A model generated the notes under the pieces. That model saw only the letters and a program-made list of their open reading frames with translations. It ran no database searches and had not been told where the DNA came from. A program made the translations under genes and the position numbers. From assembly GCA_021730935.1 (NCBI GenBank), contig JAKFYJ010000041.1, positions 1 through 34,554 on the forward strand: a DNA stretch of 34,554 bases. The letters are read 5' to 3'. The stretch is from Elusimicrobiota bacterium (GTDB lineage: Bacteria > Elusimicrobiota > Elusimicrobia > 2-02-FULL-39-32). Position 1 is the stretch's first letter. Each line of letters starts with the position of its first letter. Positions 22,774-29,492 of this stretch are shown here, in pieces.

Positions 22774-23438
22774 TCTTTATGTTCCGGATCTTCCCACCAC
22801 CAGCGGCCTGAGCGTATGTTTTCTCCGGGCTTGACCGCTCTCGTGCAGGGCGCGCACCCGATGCTGGCATAACCCTGATCGTGCAGGCGGTTATAGGGAA
22901 CTTTGTTGGCTTTGATATAGTCCCAAACTTGCTCGGTGGACCAATCGATCAAAGGGTTCAGTTTCACAATGCCTTTCCGGGGCGCGTCGTTTTCAACTTT
23001 GCCGGTTCCCGTCCGCGTGACGGACTGTTCGGCGCGCAGTCCCGTGATCCAGGCGTCCAGGCCCGACAAGACGCGGTTCAGAGACTGCACTTTGCGGATG
23101 CTGCAGCACTCTTTGCGGTTCTCGACGGACTCTTTGAACGAAAAAAATCCTTTTTCCCTTTCCAGCTTTTCCACGGCTTCCCTGTCCGGAAATTGGGACT
23201 CGATCGTGATGCCGTATTTATAACGCATGCGGTCCATCACTTCATAAGTTTCTTCGTTGAGCCGCCCTGTGTCCAGCGTGAAAACTCTGAACTTGTTCCC
23301 CGCAATTTTATGGAGCATGTCGATCAGGACAGACTCTTCGCACTGAAAACTGGAGGCGAGGGCGATGCGGGTTTTATAGGTGTCCAGCGCCCAGGAGAGG
23401 ATTTCTTGAGGGCTCTTCTTTTCTAGATCAGGAATCAT
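22746..23438 (-). CDS. cysH: assimilatory adenylylsulfate (APS) reductase, CysH family
   Basis: 230 residues. It reduces activated sulfate to sulfite. Four cluster cysteines, Cys111-Cys112 (RKECCSIRK) and Cys195/Cys198 (IGCAPCTRA), indicate a 4Fe-4S enzyme that prefers APS over PAPS. The catalytic Cys223 lies in the C-terminal KECGLH. FQCEESVLIDML and the TLDTGRLNEETYEVM region form the nucleotide-binding part; DGRAEQS-like GLRAEQSVTR and GRWWWEDPEHKECGLH complete it. Upstream on the minus strand a perfect TATAAT ends 9 nt before ATG with TTGGAG 16 nt further up. There is no ribosome binding site. It is divergent from purN with 20 bp between start codons. Confidence 0.93.
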   Translation of the reverse strand: MIPDLEKKSPQEILSWALDTYKTRIALASSFQCEESVLIDMLHKIAGNKFRVFTLDTGRLNEETYEVMDRMRYKYGITIESQFPDREAVEKLEREKGFFSFKESVENRKECCSIRKVQSLNRVLSGLDAWITGLRAEQSVTRTGTGKVENDAPRKGIVKLNPLIDWSTEQVWDYIKANKVPYNRLHDQGYASIGCAPCTRAVKPGENIRSGRWWWEDPEHKECGLHAPKH

Positions 23439-23475
23439 AGATTTACTATTATATCAGAATGGATATGAACTCCAA
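23439..23475. promoter_or_regulatory. cysH promoter overlapping the purN start
   Basis: On the minus strand TTGGAG (23475-23470), a 16-nt spacer and TATAAT (23453-23448) are followed by 9 nt and the cysH ATG. The -35 lies inside the purN coding sequence. On the plus strand TATTAT (23447-23452) or TATATC (23450-23455) can serve purN; TATATC is 9 nt before the second possible purN ATG at 23465. Confidence 0.6.
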
Positions 23476-24079
23476 AGTCCGTCTGGGAATCCTCGTCTCC
23501 GGCGGCGGCTCGAACATGCAGGCCATCGTGAACGCCTGCGCCACCCCGCACCTTGACTGCGCGGAAGTCAAACTCGTCGTCTCCAACCGTTCCGATGCCT
23601 ATGCCCTGGACCGAGCCAAAGAATTGGGCATTGAGTCTATGCTCATTGATCCCAAACAGTTTCCCGACCGGAACGCTTTCTATAAAAAAATCATTTTGGA
23701 AATGGAGTCCAGAGGCATCGGGCTCATCTGCCTCGCAGGATTTTTGCTGAAACTGGAACCCAACATCATTCAAAGGTTCAAGGGTCGCATCCTGAACATT
23801 CACCCCGCGCTCCTCCCCAAGTTCGGCGGCAAGGGGATGTATGGCCATTTCGTTCATGAAACCGTCATAAAAGCGAAGGAAAAAGAGACGGGCGCCACCG
23901 TTCATGTGGTGGACGAAGAGTTTGATCACGGGCCCATCATTTTGCAGAAGAAAGTCCCCGTTTTCCCAGAAGACGACGCGGGAAAAGTGGCCGCAAGGGT
24001 GCTCCAATTGGAACATAAATTGTTCCCGGAAGCGATTTCGCTTTATATTAAGGAATATTTAAGAAAAGGAAAGGTTTAA
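23459..24079 (+). CDS. purN: phosphoribosylglycinamide formyltransferase
   Basis: 206 residues. It formylates GAR using 10-formyl-tetrahydrofolate, the third step of purine synthesis. Motifs are LGILVSGGGSNMQAIV (phosphate loop), LICLAGFLLKLEP, the catalytic Asn and His in ILNIHPALLPKFGGKGMYG, and the catalytic Asp in HVVDEEFDHGPII. A second ATG at 23465 gives a protein two residues shorter and fits the 9-nt spacing from TATATC. The TAA overlaps the stop of the opposite-strand receiver gene, leaving no room for a terminator between them. Confidence 0.95.
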   Translation: MDMNSKVRLGILVSGGGSNMQAIVNACATPHLDCAEVKLVVSNRSDAYALDRAKELGIESMLIDPKQFPDRNAFYKKIILEMESRGIGLICLAGFLLKLEPNIIQRFKGRILNIHPALLPKFGGKGMYGHFVHETVIKAKEKETGATVHVVDEEFDHGPIILQKKVPVFPEDDAGKVAARVLQLEHKLFPEAISLYIKEYLRKGKV

Positions 24080-24501
24080 GCGGCGGGTTTTCTTGCGGAG
24101 ACGGTGCCCAGGATCTCGTGCACTCGCGTGGAAAGCTGTTTGACATTCACCGGTTTCTGAAAGAAATCCTTCACATTCGGCTCAGATTTGAGTTTTTCCA
24201 CATCCGCGTCCGACAAAGCCTTGGCCGTCACGATAAAAATGGGAATGCTGGTCGCGCCGTTCTTCTGAAGTTCCTTGAGGATCGCGATCCCGTCTTTGCC
24301 GGGAAGCATCAAATCCAGAATGATCAGGTCAACGATGGAAGTCTTTTTGGTCACGATCTGAACGACTTTTTCCCCGGAAGGAAGCCGCATGGCGTTGAAC
24401 CCTTCGCGGACCAGGGCCAGCTCAAAGAGATCCAGGATCGAGACGTCATCGTCGACGACTAAAATCGTTTTTGAACGCGGATCTTTGCTGTTTCCTTCCA
24501 T
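24076..24501 (-). CDS. single-domain response regulator (receiver only)
   Basis: 141 residues from ATG 24501, supported by AAGGAG about 9 nt upstream. The open frame continues to 25518, but that part is cysM in antisense and is rejected. The receiver residues are intact: acidic pair Asp17-Asp18-Asp19 (LVVDDDVS), phospho-acceptor Asp63 (ILDLMLPGKDG), Thr in IVTAK and Lys116 (FFQKPV). A basic tail (SARKPAA) follows and there is no output domain. Such proteins act by protein contact, as in CheY or SpoOF, or in phosphorelays. No kinase is in the window. It is one of the few core genes here with a strong ribosome binding site. Confidence 0.9.
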   Translation of the reverse strand: MEGNSKDPRSKTILVVDDDVSILDLFELALVREGFNAMRLPSGEKVVQIVTKKTSIVDLIILDLMLPGKDGIAILKELQKNGATSIPIFIVTAKALSDADVEKLKSEPNVKDFFQKPVNVKQLSTRVHEILGTVSARKPAA

Positions 24502-24585
24502 AAAACAAACTCCTTCTTCGTATTTGATGCGACATTGTAAACATAGCAGATAACCCTCAAAAAAACAAGGCATTAAAATTTTTGC

Positions 24586-24600
24586 TAAAATAAGCCGGAT
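24586..24600 (+). promoter_or_regulatory. -10 element of cysM, 9 nt before ATG
   Basis: TAAAAT (24586-24591) followed by 9 nt and ATG 24601, with no ribosome binding site. No convincing -35 was seen. It matches the spacing at cysH, folK and the MNT gene. Confidence 0.5.
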
Positions 24601-25530
24601 ATGAACTCCATTTTGGACCGCATCGGCAACACCCCCCTCCTTAAACTGGACTCTTTCAAGCAATGGATCCCCCCCAAGGTTGAGATTTATGCCAAGGCGG
24701 AATTTCTGAATCCCGGCGGTTCCGTGAAAGATCGTCCTGCCAAGAAAATGATTTTGGAAGCCATCAAGTCCGGCGAACTGACCAAAGATAAAACAATTTT
24801 GGATTCCACTTCCGGAAACACAGGCGTGGGTTATGCCATGGTGGCCGCGGCCCTTGGATATAAACTTGAACTCACGATGCCCGAAAACGCTTCCGAAAAA
24901 AAGCTGATCATCGAAGCCTTGGGAGCCCGCGTCATTTTTACGGACCCTCTCGAAGGTTCCGACGGAGCGATTGTGGAAGCGAAAAAGATTTATGATGCCA
25001 ACCCCGGGAAATATTATATGCCCGACCAATATTCCAACCCCAACAACTGGAAAGCGCATTATGAGACCACCGCCGAAGAAATCTGGAATCAGACGCAAGG
25101 CAAACTGACCCATTTTGTGGCCGGCATCGGGACTTCCGGCACTCTCATGGGCACGGGCCGCCGTCTGCACGAGCTGAACCCCAAAATTCAGGTGATCGCC
25201 GTGGAACCGTCCGTCGATGTCCACGGCCTTGAAGGCATGAAACACATGGCCTCTTCTCTCATCCCCGAAATCTACGACGAATCCGTTTTCGACCGCAAAA
25301 TCCCCGTCCACACCGAAGACGCCTATGAAATGACCTGCCGTCTTGCCCGCCAGGAAGGCATTCTGTGCGGCTATTCTTCCGGCGCCGCTCTCCAGGCGTG
25401 TTACGAACTCGCCCTCGAACTCAAAGAAGGCCTCATCGTCACCGTTTTTCCCGACCGCGGCGAGCGATACCTGCGCACCCAATTCTGGGACGAAGTCCTC
25501 AAGTATTGGGAAGGGCATTGGAAGAAGTGA
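24601..25530 (+). CDS. cysM: cysteine synthase (O-acetylserine sulfhydrylase family)
   Basis: 309 residues. A PLP enzyme that replaces the acetyl (or phospho) group of activated serine with sulfide. Motifs are LDRIGNTPLLKL, the PLP-binding Lys43 in NPGGSVKDRPA, TSGNTG (70-75) that binds the substrate carboxylate, GIGTSGTLMGTGRRL for the phosphate, and CGYSSGAAL near the end. VTVFPDRGERYL fits CysK/CysM. The choice of CysM over CysK, and O-acetylserine over O-phosphoserine, is uncertain. With cysH and possibly SulP it forms part of sulfate assimilation. Its last 13 codons are duplicated downstream at 26043 and, degraded, at 26837. Confidence 0.9.
   Translation: MNSILDRIGNTPLLKLDSFKQWIPPKVEIYAKAEFLNPGGSVKDRPAKKMILEAIKSGELTKDKTILDSTSGNTGVGYAMVAAALGYKLELTMPENASEKKLIIEALGARVIFTDPLEGSDGAIVEAKKIYDANPGKYYMPDQYSNPNNWKAHYETTAEEIWNQTQGKLTHFVAGIGTSGTLMGTGRRLHELNPKIQVIAVEPSVDVHGLEGMKHMASSLIPEIYDESVFDRKIPVHTEDAYEMTCRLARQEGILCGYSSGAALQACYELALELKEGLIVTVFPDRGERYLRTQFWDEVLKYWEGHWKK
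25488..25526 (+). repeat. 39-bp direct repeat, parental copy (cysM 3' end)
   Basis: The sequence from GGACGAAGTCC to GGAAGAA at the end of cysM recurs base for base at 26043-26081. The interval between copies is exactly the toxin-antitoxin pair. It begins with a small GGAC-GAA-GTCC hairpin. Confidence 0.95.
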
Positions 25531-25558
25531 TACAGATTAAAAAGGAGAGAATTTAAAT

Positions 25559-25747
25559 ATGATAAAAATTAAGCAAGAGGTCAAAAATCTATTGTCCCGA
25601 TTGCCGGACAACTGTTCCCTCGAAGACATTCAATATCATCTTTATGTCATACAAAAAGTAAACCGGGGGCTTCAGGATTTTAAAAAAGGCCAGTTTTACA
25701 CGCAGGACCAAATTGATAAACGAATGTCAAAATGGACCGGAAGGTAA
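25559..25747 (+). CDS. type II antitoxin (partner of ParE/RelE-like toxin)
   Basis: 62 residues, with AAAGGAGAG ahead of ATG 25559. The sequence is a short helical protein (IKQEVKNLLSRLPDNCSLED, then HLYVIQKVNRGLQDFKKGQ) ending in FYTQDQIDKRMSKW. This 'Q-x-Y-x-x-x-E/Q-x-x-x-R-x-x-K-W' end is typical of small antitoxins that wrap a RelE/ParE toxin. It has no obvious DNA-binding domain. The toxin gene starts 16 bp before its stop, so translation is coupled and the antitoxin is made first. The pair is bounded by 39-bp direct repeats. Confidence 0.78.
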   Translation: MIKIKQEVKNLLSRLPDNCSLEDIQYHLYVIQKVNRGLQDFKKGQFYTQDQIDKRMSKWTGR

Positions 25748-26034
25748 TCTGGTCTCACGAAGTCGCTTCCGACATGGAAGCCGTCGCAGATTACATCGCC
25801 AAAGATTCCCCCTCTTATGCCGCCGCATTTATCCGAAAAATTCTTGATGTAGGCAACTCCCTCAATAAACATTCCGAACGAGGTCGCATCGTTCCTGAAT
25901 ATAAAAATCCGACAATCCGCGAAGTTTTCGTCAGAGATTATCGACTAATTTATCAAGTTCAAAAATCATACGTAAAAATCCTGACGCTCATCCATGGAAG
26001 CCGCGATCTTGCGCGCTGGATCGGGAAGCAATAA
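25732..26034 (+). CDS. ParE/RelE family toxin
   Basis: 100 residues. The fold pattern is clear: KVIWSHEVASDMEAVADYI, AAFIRKILDVGNSL, then GRIVPEYKNPTIREVFVRDY with RLIYQV, and the end ILTLIHGSRDLARW. These proteins are either ribosome-dependent mRNA nucleases (RelE) or gyrase poisons (ParE). The conserved Arg in REVFVRDYRLIY fits both; ParE is slightly favoured by the IHGSRDL ending. The antitoxin gene overlaps upstream by 16 bp. The downstream 39-bp repeat of the cysM end starts 8 bp after its stop. Confidence 0.85.
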   Translation: MDRKVIWSHEVASDMEAVADYIAKDSPSYAAAFIRKILDVGNSLNKHSERGRIVPEYKNPTIREVFVRDYRLIYQVQKSYVKILTLIHGSRDLARWIGKQ

Positions 26035-26042
26035 CCCTTCAA

Positions 26043-26081
26043 GGACGAAGTCCTCAAGTATTGGGAAGGGCATTGGAAGAA
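26043..26081 (+). repeat. 39-bp direct repeat, exact copy of the cysM 3' end
   Basis: Identical over 39 bp to 25488-25526 and lying outside any gene, so it is a duplication product, not coding sequence. The match stops on both sides at single-base differences. It is immediately followed by the MNT promoter-like TAAAAT. Confidence 0.95.
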
Positions 26082-26089
26082 ATAAATGG

Positions 26090-26104
26090 TAAAATCAAAC
26101 TGAT
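26090..26104 (+). promoter_or_regulatory. -10 element of the MNT gene, 9 nt before ATG
   Basis: TAAAAT (26090-26095), 9 nt, ATG 26105. No ribosome binding site and no clear -35. Confidence 0.45.
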
Positions 26105-26428
26105 ATGAGCCGGCAATATGCCAAAGAATTAAAGAGAATTGTCCAGCGGTTGGTGCGATATTACCATCCCGAAACCATCATATTGTTCGGTTCTCTGGCC
26201 TCCGGCAAACCGCAGTCATGGAGCGATATCGATCTTGCTTTGGTCAAGAAAACAAAACGGCGCTTTCTTGACCGGTTGAAGGACGCTTTGATCACCGCCC
26301 AGCCCAAAGAAGCCCTCGATGTTTTAGTTTACACTCCCGAAGAAGTTTCGACGATGGAATCTTCCGGAAATTCTTTCTGGATTCATGAGATCAAAGAAAA
26401 AGGCCGAGTCCTTTACCAGCGGCACTGA
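26105..26428 (+). CDS. minimal nucleotidyltransferase (MNT) of an MNT-HEPN pair
   Basis: 107 residues. Pol-beta type nucleotidyltransferase: ILFGSLASGKPQSWSDIDLAL holds Gly29-Ser30 and the metal-binding Asp41 and Asp43. The third acidic residue is probably the Asp in EALDVLVYTPEEV. In characterised MntA-HepT pairs the nucleotidyltransferase is the antitoxin that AMPylates the HEPN RNase. The HEPN gene overlaps its end by 44 bp. The pair lies between an exact and a degraded copy of the cysM 3' end. Confidence 0.88.
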   Translation: MSRQYAKELKRIVQRLVRYYHPETIILFGSLASGKPQSWSDIDLALVKKTKRRFLDRLKDALITAQPKEALDVLVYTPEEVSTMESSGNSFWIHEIKEKGRVLYQRH

Positions 26429-26831
26429 GGCCTGGCTGCGTTTTTCTGGCGATGACCAGAAAGCCGCCAGAAATCTCTTTAAAGACGGTCCATGGAACAT
26501 GGTTTGCTTTCATGCCCAACAGGCCGCTGAAAAATCACTGAAAGCCTATTTGCATCTCCGCTCAAACGAAGTCCCCCGCATCCATTCACTCGGAAAATTG
26601 GTCGAATTGTGTTCACAGCACGACCGAACTTTCCAACGCATAAAAAATGACGCCCTTTCATTGGACCGATATTATATCCCCACGCGTTATCCCGAGGCCG
26701 CGCCCGGAATGCTCGAACATGGCCTTCCCGAAAAATCAGACGCAAAATCCGCTCTTTCCGAAATGAATCGGATTGTTCGTTTTACCGCAATAAAACTGAA
26801 AATGCCCATCAAAGGGCCTTTGGGGATATGA
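26385..26831 (+). CDS. HEPN domain protein (putative toxin of MNT-HEPN pair)
   Basis: 148 residues from ATG 26385; a shorter form starting nearer EAWLRFSGDD is possible because the first 15 residues overlap the MNT gene. The helical core reads FSGDDQKAARNLF, MVCFHAQQAAEKSLKAYLHL and PRIHSLGKLVEL, the standard HEPN layout. DRYYIPTRYPEAAPG follows as in HI0074-type proteins. The catalytic R-x4-6-H of HepT RNases is not clearly present, so whether it cleaves RNA is open. Defence or stress toxin-antitoxin role is inferred from the pairing. Confidence 0.83.
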   Translation: MRSKKKAESFTSGTEAWLRFSGDDQKAARNLFKDGPWNMVCFHAQQAAEKSLKAYLHLRSNEVPRIHSLGKLVELCSQHDRTFQRIKNDALSLDRYYIPTRYPEAAPGMLEHGLPEKSDAKSALSEMNRIVRFTAIKLKMPIKGPLGI

Positions 26832-26836
26832 GACAG

Positions 26837-26879
26837 GTACGAAGTCTGGAGAATTGGGGAGGGAATTGGAAGAAGTGAT
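26837..26879 (+). repeat. degraded third copy of the cysM 3' end
   Basis: ACGAAGTC, ATTGGG, AGGG and ATTGGAAGAAGTGAT align in order with the end of cysM, at roughly four matches in five by hand alignment and one 1-nt gap. It closes the MNT-HEPN module on the right. Confidence 0.75.
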
Positions 26880-26962
26880 CATTGATCTTAATCCAGCCCT
26901 GATTTTGGCTTTGGAAACTCGACATTTATCAGATTAATGTATGCTCGCCATAAAGGATTGAG

Positions 26963-27928
26963 ATGGCTATAAAAGATAAGCTCTTCAAAGTGTTGTGTGA
27001 CAAAAAGACCGTAATAACACGAGCAATTTTGTGGAATATTCCCCATAACTCTGGGAAAGACGAGATCTGCCTCAAACTTGGTCGCTACAAAAAAGATCCA
27101 AGGGTGATTGTTCAAGAGATTTTAGAGTCAGTCAATCCTAAAAGTGAACTGACTTTAGACGAGACGGAGTTCTTGGCCCTTATTGATTTTCTCCGAGATA
27201 ATTATGAACCTTTTAAGCAAGGATTTAAAGCATTTATTCCTCTTGACCGTCCATATGACGTAACCAATGCATCTCAGATACGTGCGTTATTTTCCTTACC
27301 TGAAAAAACTAAAATCGTTGACTTCATCCTTAAGAATAATGTCATTCCAGAGGAATTAGAATTAGCCCTAAAGAACGCTCGACGAACAAAAGCGATTAGA
27401 GAATTTGAAAAAATGCTTCCACAGAATTTTCCTGAAACGATTTGGCAGAAATGGTTTAAAGAAAATAGTTGGATACTTGGAAGTGAATTTGTCCGAATCC
27501 TTGACGAGAGGACAATAGATGTGGAACATATTTCTGACTTCCTTCTTGAGGCGTATGATGGATTTCTTGACATCATTGAAATCAAGCGGCCACAGGGGCA
27601 GCTTCAGTTCTGGTCTGTTGCAAAAGATCACGATAATCATATTCCTTCTCAGGATCTGGTTAAAGCAATCACTCAATCTTCCCGATATTTACTTGAAATC
27701 GAAAGGGAAGCGAATAGCACAAAGTTTCTAAAGCGAACCAGTGATGTCCAGACGATTAAGCCTCGCTGTATTTTGATTTTTGGACGTTCACATGACTGGA
27801 ATGATGCACAGAGGGAAGCATATCGTATTCTAAATTCCGGTTATCATAACTTAACTATCATGACATACGATCATGTGCTCCAGCGTGCTAAGCGAATTCT
27901 GGGCTTACCCACAAATCAATCGTTGTAG
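26963..27928 (+). CDS. sduA: Shedu-like antiphage nuclease (DUF4263, SduA)
   Basis: 321 residues, with AAAGGA about 8 nt before ATG. The C-terminal half matches the Shedu nuclease domain: NFPETIWQKWFKENSWILG, then DFLLEAYDGFLDIIEIKRP with the PD-(D/E)xK core (Asp192, Glu206-x-Lys208), and QDLVKAITQSSRYLLEIE with the following Gln/Tyr helix. RCILIFGRSHDWNDAQREAYR is the late conserved strand. The N-terminal 150 residues are a variable, probably sensing region. Shedu proteins are single-gene antiphage systems. Its A+T-rich codon use differs from the core genes, which fits acquisition. A palindromic repeat follows its stop by 8 bp. Confidence 0.82.
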   Translation: MAIKDKLFKVLCDKKTVITRAILWNIPHNSGKDEICLKLGRYKKDPRVIVQEILESVNPKSELTLDETEFLALIDFLRDNYEPFKQGFKAFIPLDRPYDVTNASQIRALFSLPEKTKIVDFILKNNVIPEELELALKNARRTKAIREFEKMLPQNFPETIWQKWFKENSWILGSEFVRILDERTIDVEHISDFLLEAYDGFLDIIEIKRPQGQLQFWSVAKDHDNHIPSQDLVKAITQSSRYLLEIEREANSTKFLKRTSDVQTIKPRCILIFGRSHDWNDAQREAYRILNSGYHNLTIMTYDHVLQRAKRILGLPTNQSL

Positions 27929-27936
27929 CCAACAGT

Positions 27937-27967
27937 GCTCTTGAGGTCAGGTCCCGGACCTGATACA
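27937..27967. repeat. island palindrome, copy a
   Basis: A perfect palindrome TCAGGTCC-C-GGACCTGA (27947-27963) preceded by GCTCTTGAGG. It matches copies b and c in layout. A separate small hairpin AGTAA-TCG-TTACT follows at 27971-27983. Confidence 0.8.
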
Positions 27968-28007
27968 GTGAGTAATCGTTACTCGGTCAGAAGGTTGGCA
28001 AGGTTTT

Positions 28008-28418
28008 ATGAATAAAGCACTCGAATGGTTTTTTGAAAATCCTCCTGAGCATCGTCCTTGGTGGAAGGTCATTGCTTGGTGGGAAATTCGTCGCATTCCT
28101 TACAACATAATCATTGGTGTTGTTGGTTTTATCAGTCTTCTTTTATTTTTTCTATTCATTCATCTAGCCCATGAGCTAAAACCGGGAGAAGATGCTATTG
28201 AGCCCTTGGCTCTTATTTTCGCCCCCATTCTCATGAATTTTGCTTACACTGCTGGTTGGGTAATTGAGCTACTTTTACGACTTATTTGGCATGGCAAGCC
28301 AGGTCAAATTGGACCTAAATTATTAAAGTCAGGGCTTCTTTTTTCGCTTTGTGTTGTTCTATTACCATCCGTTTTGTGGTTTACAATTTGGCTATGGCGT
28401 TCCGCGCAAATATTCTAG
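28008..28418 (+). CDS. three-helix membrane protein, unknown
   Basis: 136 residues. It starts with a Trp- and Pro-rich amphipathic stretch (FFENPPEHRPWWKVIAWWEI) and RRIPYN, then hydrophobic segments at about 35-54, 67-88 and 107-128. The WWKV-x-WWEIRRIPYN opening is distinctive. I have the impression that similar unannotated proteins exist widely, but cannot name a family. First gene of a same-strand set of five small genes, between palindromes a and b. Confidence 0.65.
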   Translation: MNKALEWFFENPPEHRPWWKVIAWWEIRRIPYNIIIGVVGFISLLLFFLFIHLAHELKPGEDAIEPLALIFAPILMNFAYTAGWVIELLLRLIWHGKPGQIGPKLLKSGLLFSLCVVLLPSVLWFTIWLWRSAQIF

Positions 28419-28428
28419 GGGTTAATTT

Positions 28429-28674
28429 ATGATCTATATTGTGCTCACAGCGAATGGTTTAGAAAATATCCTTTCAGCTTTAAACAAGCCTGGAGAATTG
28501 TGGTTAGTTCCAGGTGTTACCGATGATAATTTTATAGCTAAACTTCGTGCAAGTGGTTGGGGTGTGACTATTTGGACACATACAATTGATTTTTCGAATA
28601 AAGATGAGCTTGAAACAGCATTGACAACGGTTAGAGAGCATCATCCCGAGCAATCAATTTGGCTGGAGGCTTAA
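28429..28674 (+). CDS. small soluble protein, unknown
   Basis: 81 residues, preceded by AGGGGTT. No membrane segment. The sequence alternates strands and helices (YIVLTANGLENILSALN, ELWLVPGV, GWGVTIWTH, ELETALTTVREHH). It ends with QSIWLEA. Its TAA overlaps the next ATG by one base (TAATG), so the two are coupled. No family recognised. Confidence 0.6.
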   Translation: MIYIVLTANGLENILSALNKPGELWLVPGVTDDNFIAKLRASGWGVTIWTHTIDFSNKDELETALTTVREHHPEQSIWLEA

Positions 28675-28985
28675 TGTTCCAACTTTTAGGTCTTATATTT
28701 CTTACTGGTTTATTAATAGCAACCCTATTCGGTCTCATAACCTTGGGGCTAACTTGCTACTACTTATTCAATTCTTCTCGGCGCCATAGAGGCATACACA
28801 TTCTCAAATTTGGCATCGCCGGAGTCTTGGTGTTCATTGGTCTGCTCGCAGTTCTTTACTTGACGCATGGTGAGGATTTATCCAAAAAGTTTTGGATACA
28901 AAGTTGCTATATTGGCTTATCAGGATATGGGGTACTGGGAAGTATTGCTTTGATATTGCAACGACATAAAAGCGAGAAAATCTAA
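28674..28985 (+). CDS. three-helix membrane protein, unknown
   Basis: 103 residues from ATG 28674, which overlaps the previous stop by one base; an upstream GTG-like extension is not needed. Three hydrophobic segments are seen: about 3-31, 41-60 and 72-92. Short charged loops (NSSRRHRG, THGEDLSKK) and a basic tail (RHKSEKI) put the C-terminus in the cytoplasm. Coupling to the soluble 81-residue protein suggests the two act together, for example as a membrane effector and its regulator, but this is inference. Confidence 0.6.
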   Translation: MFQLLGLIFLTGLLIATLFGLITLGLTCYYLFNSSRRHRGIHILKFGIAGVLVFIGLLAVLYLTHGEDLSKKFWIQSCYIGLSGYGVLGSIALILQRHKSEKI

Positions 28986-29023
28986 ATGACTAACCAAGTG
29001 CTCCAACGAATATTTCACCGTCT

Positions 29024-29482
29024 ATGAAATTAACAATAAAATTTTTTCTTTTCTCGCTTATTCTTGCTGTTCAATCGGCAAAAGCGGCCGATATCGAATT
29101 GCCCAACAAAAGTTTCAAATGGAAGGTTACTATGAGCGAGATTGGGAAAAATGGGCCTGGAATCACAAAATCTTTCGATCAGCCAGTTGATGGACTAAAA
29201 CTTCAAACGGGAGCTGGAGATTGCTATTTGTCGATTCTTCCTGCCTTAAAAACTGATAATAGCACGAGTCCGGAACAGTCAGTTAATTTAACATGCAATT
29301 CTTTTTCAACCGGTGCGCTGTGCCGTGAAGGAGACAAAAGGTCAGGATGGCTTAGCGGAGTTCTTGAGGGGAAAAACAAAGTTGTTGCTATCAACGTGAC
29401 ATGCGATCAATATGACGGGTCGTCCTTTCATGACAGTTTTTGGGATCACTTAAAGGACGTTATTGCAAGTCTATGGCACTGA
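29024..29482 (+). CDS. secreted small protein with signal peptide, unknown
   Basis: 152 residues. A textbook signal peptide covers 1-21 (KFFLFSLILAVQSAKA, cleavage after AKA). The mature part has four Cys (GDCYLSI, LTCNSF, ALCREG, VTCDQY), enough for two disulfides, so it probably folds in the periplasm or outside. No catalytic motif was recognised. The next gene starts 10 bp downstream and encodes a small soluble cytosolic-looking protein. Confidence 0.65.
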   Translation: MKLTIKFFLFSLILAVQSAKAADIELPNKSFKWKVTMSEIGKNGPGITKSFDQPVDGLKLQTGAGDCYLSILPALKTDNSTSPEQSVNLTCNSFSTGALCREGDKRSGWLSGVLEGKNKVVAINVTCDQYDGSSFHDSFWDHLKDVIASLWH

Positions 29483-29492
29483 GCTGAACTTA

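Noticed and set aside
24502-25518. Long minus-strand extension of the receiver gene through cysM
   Set aside because: It is cysM in antisense. The receiver has its own ATG with AAGGAG at 24501.
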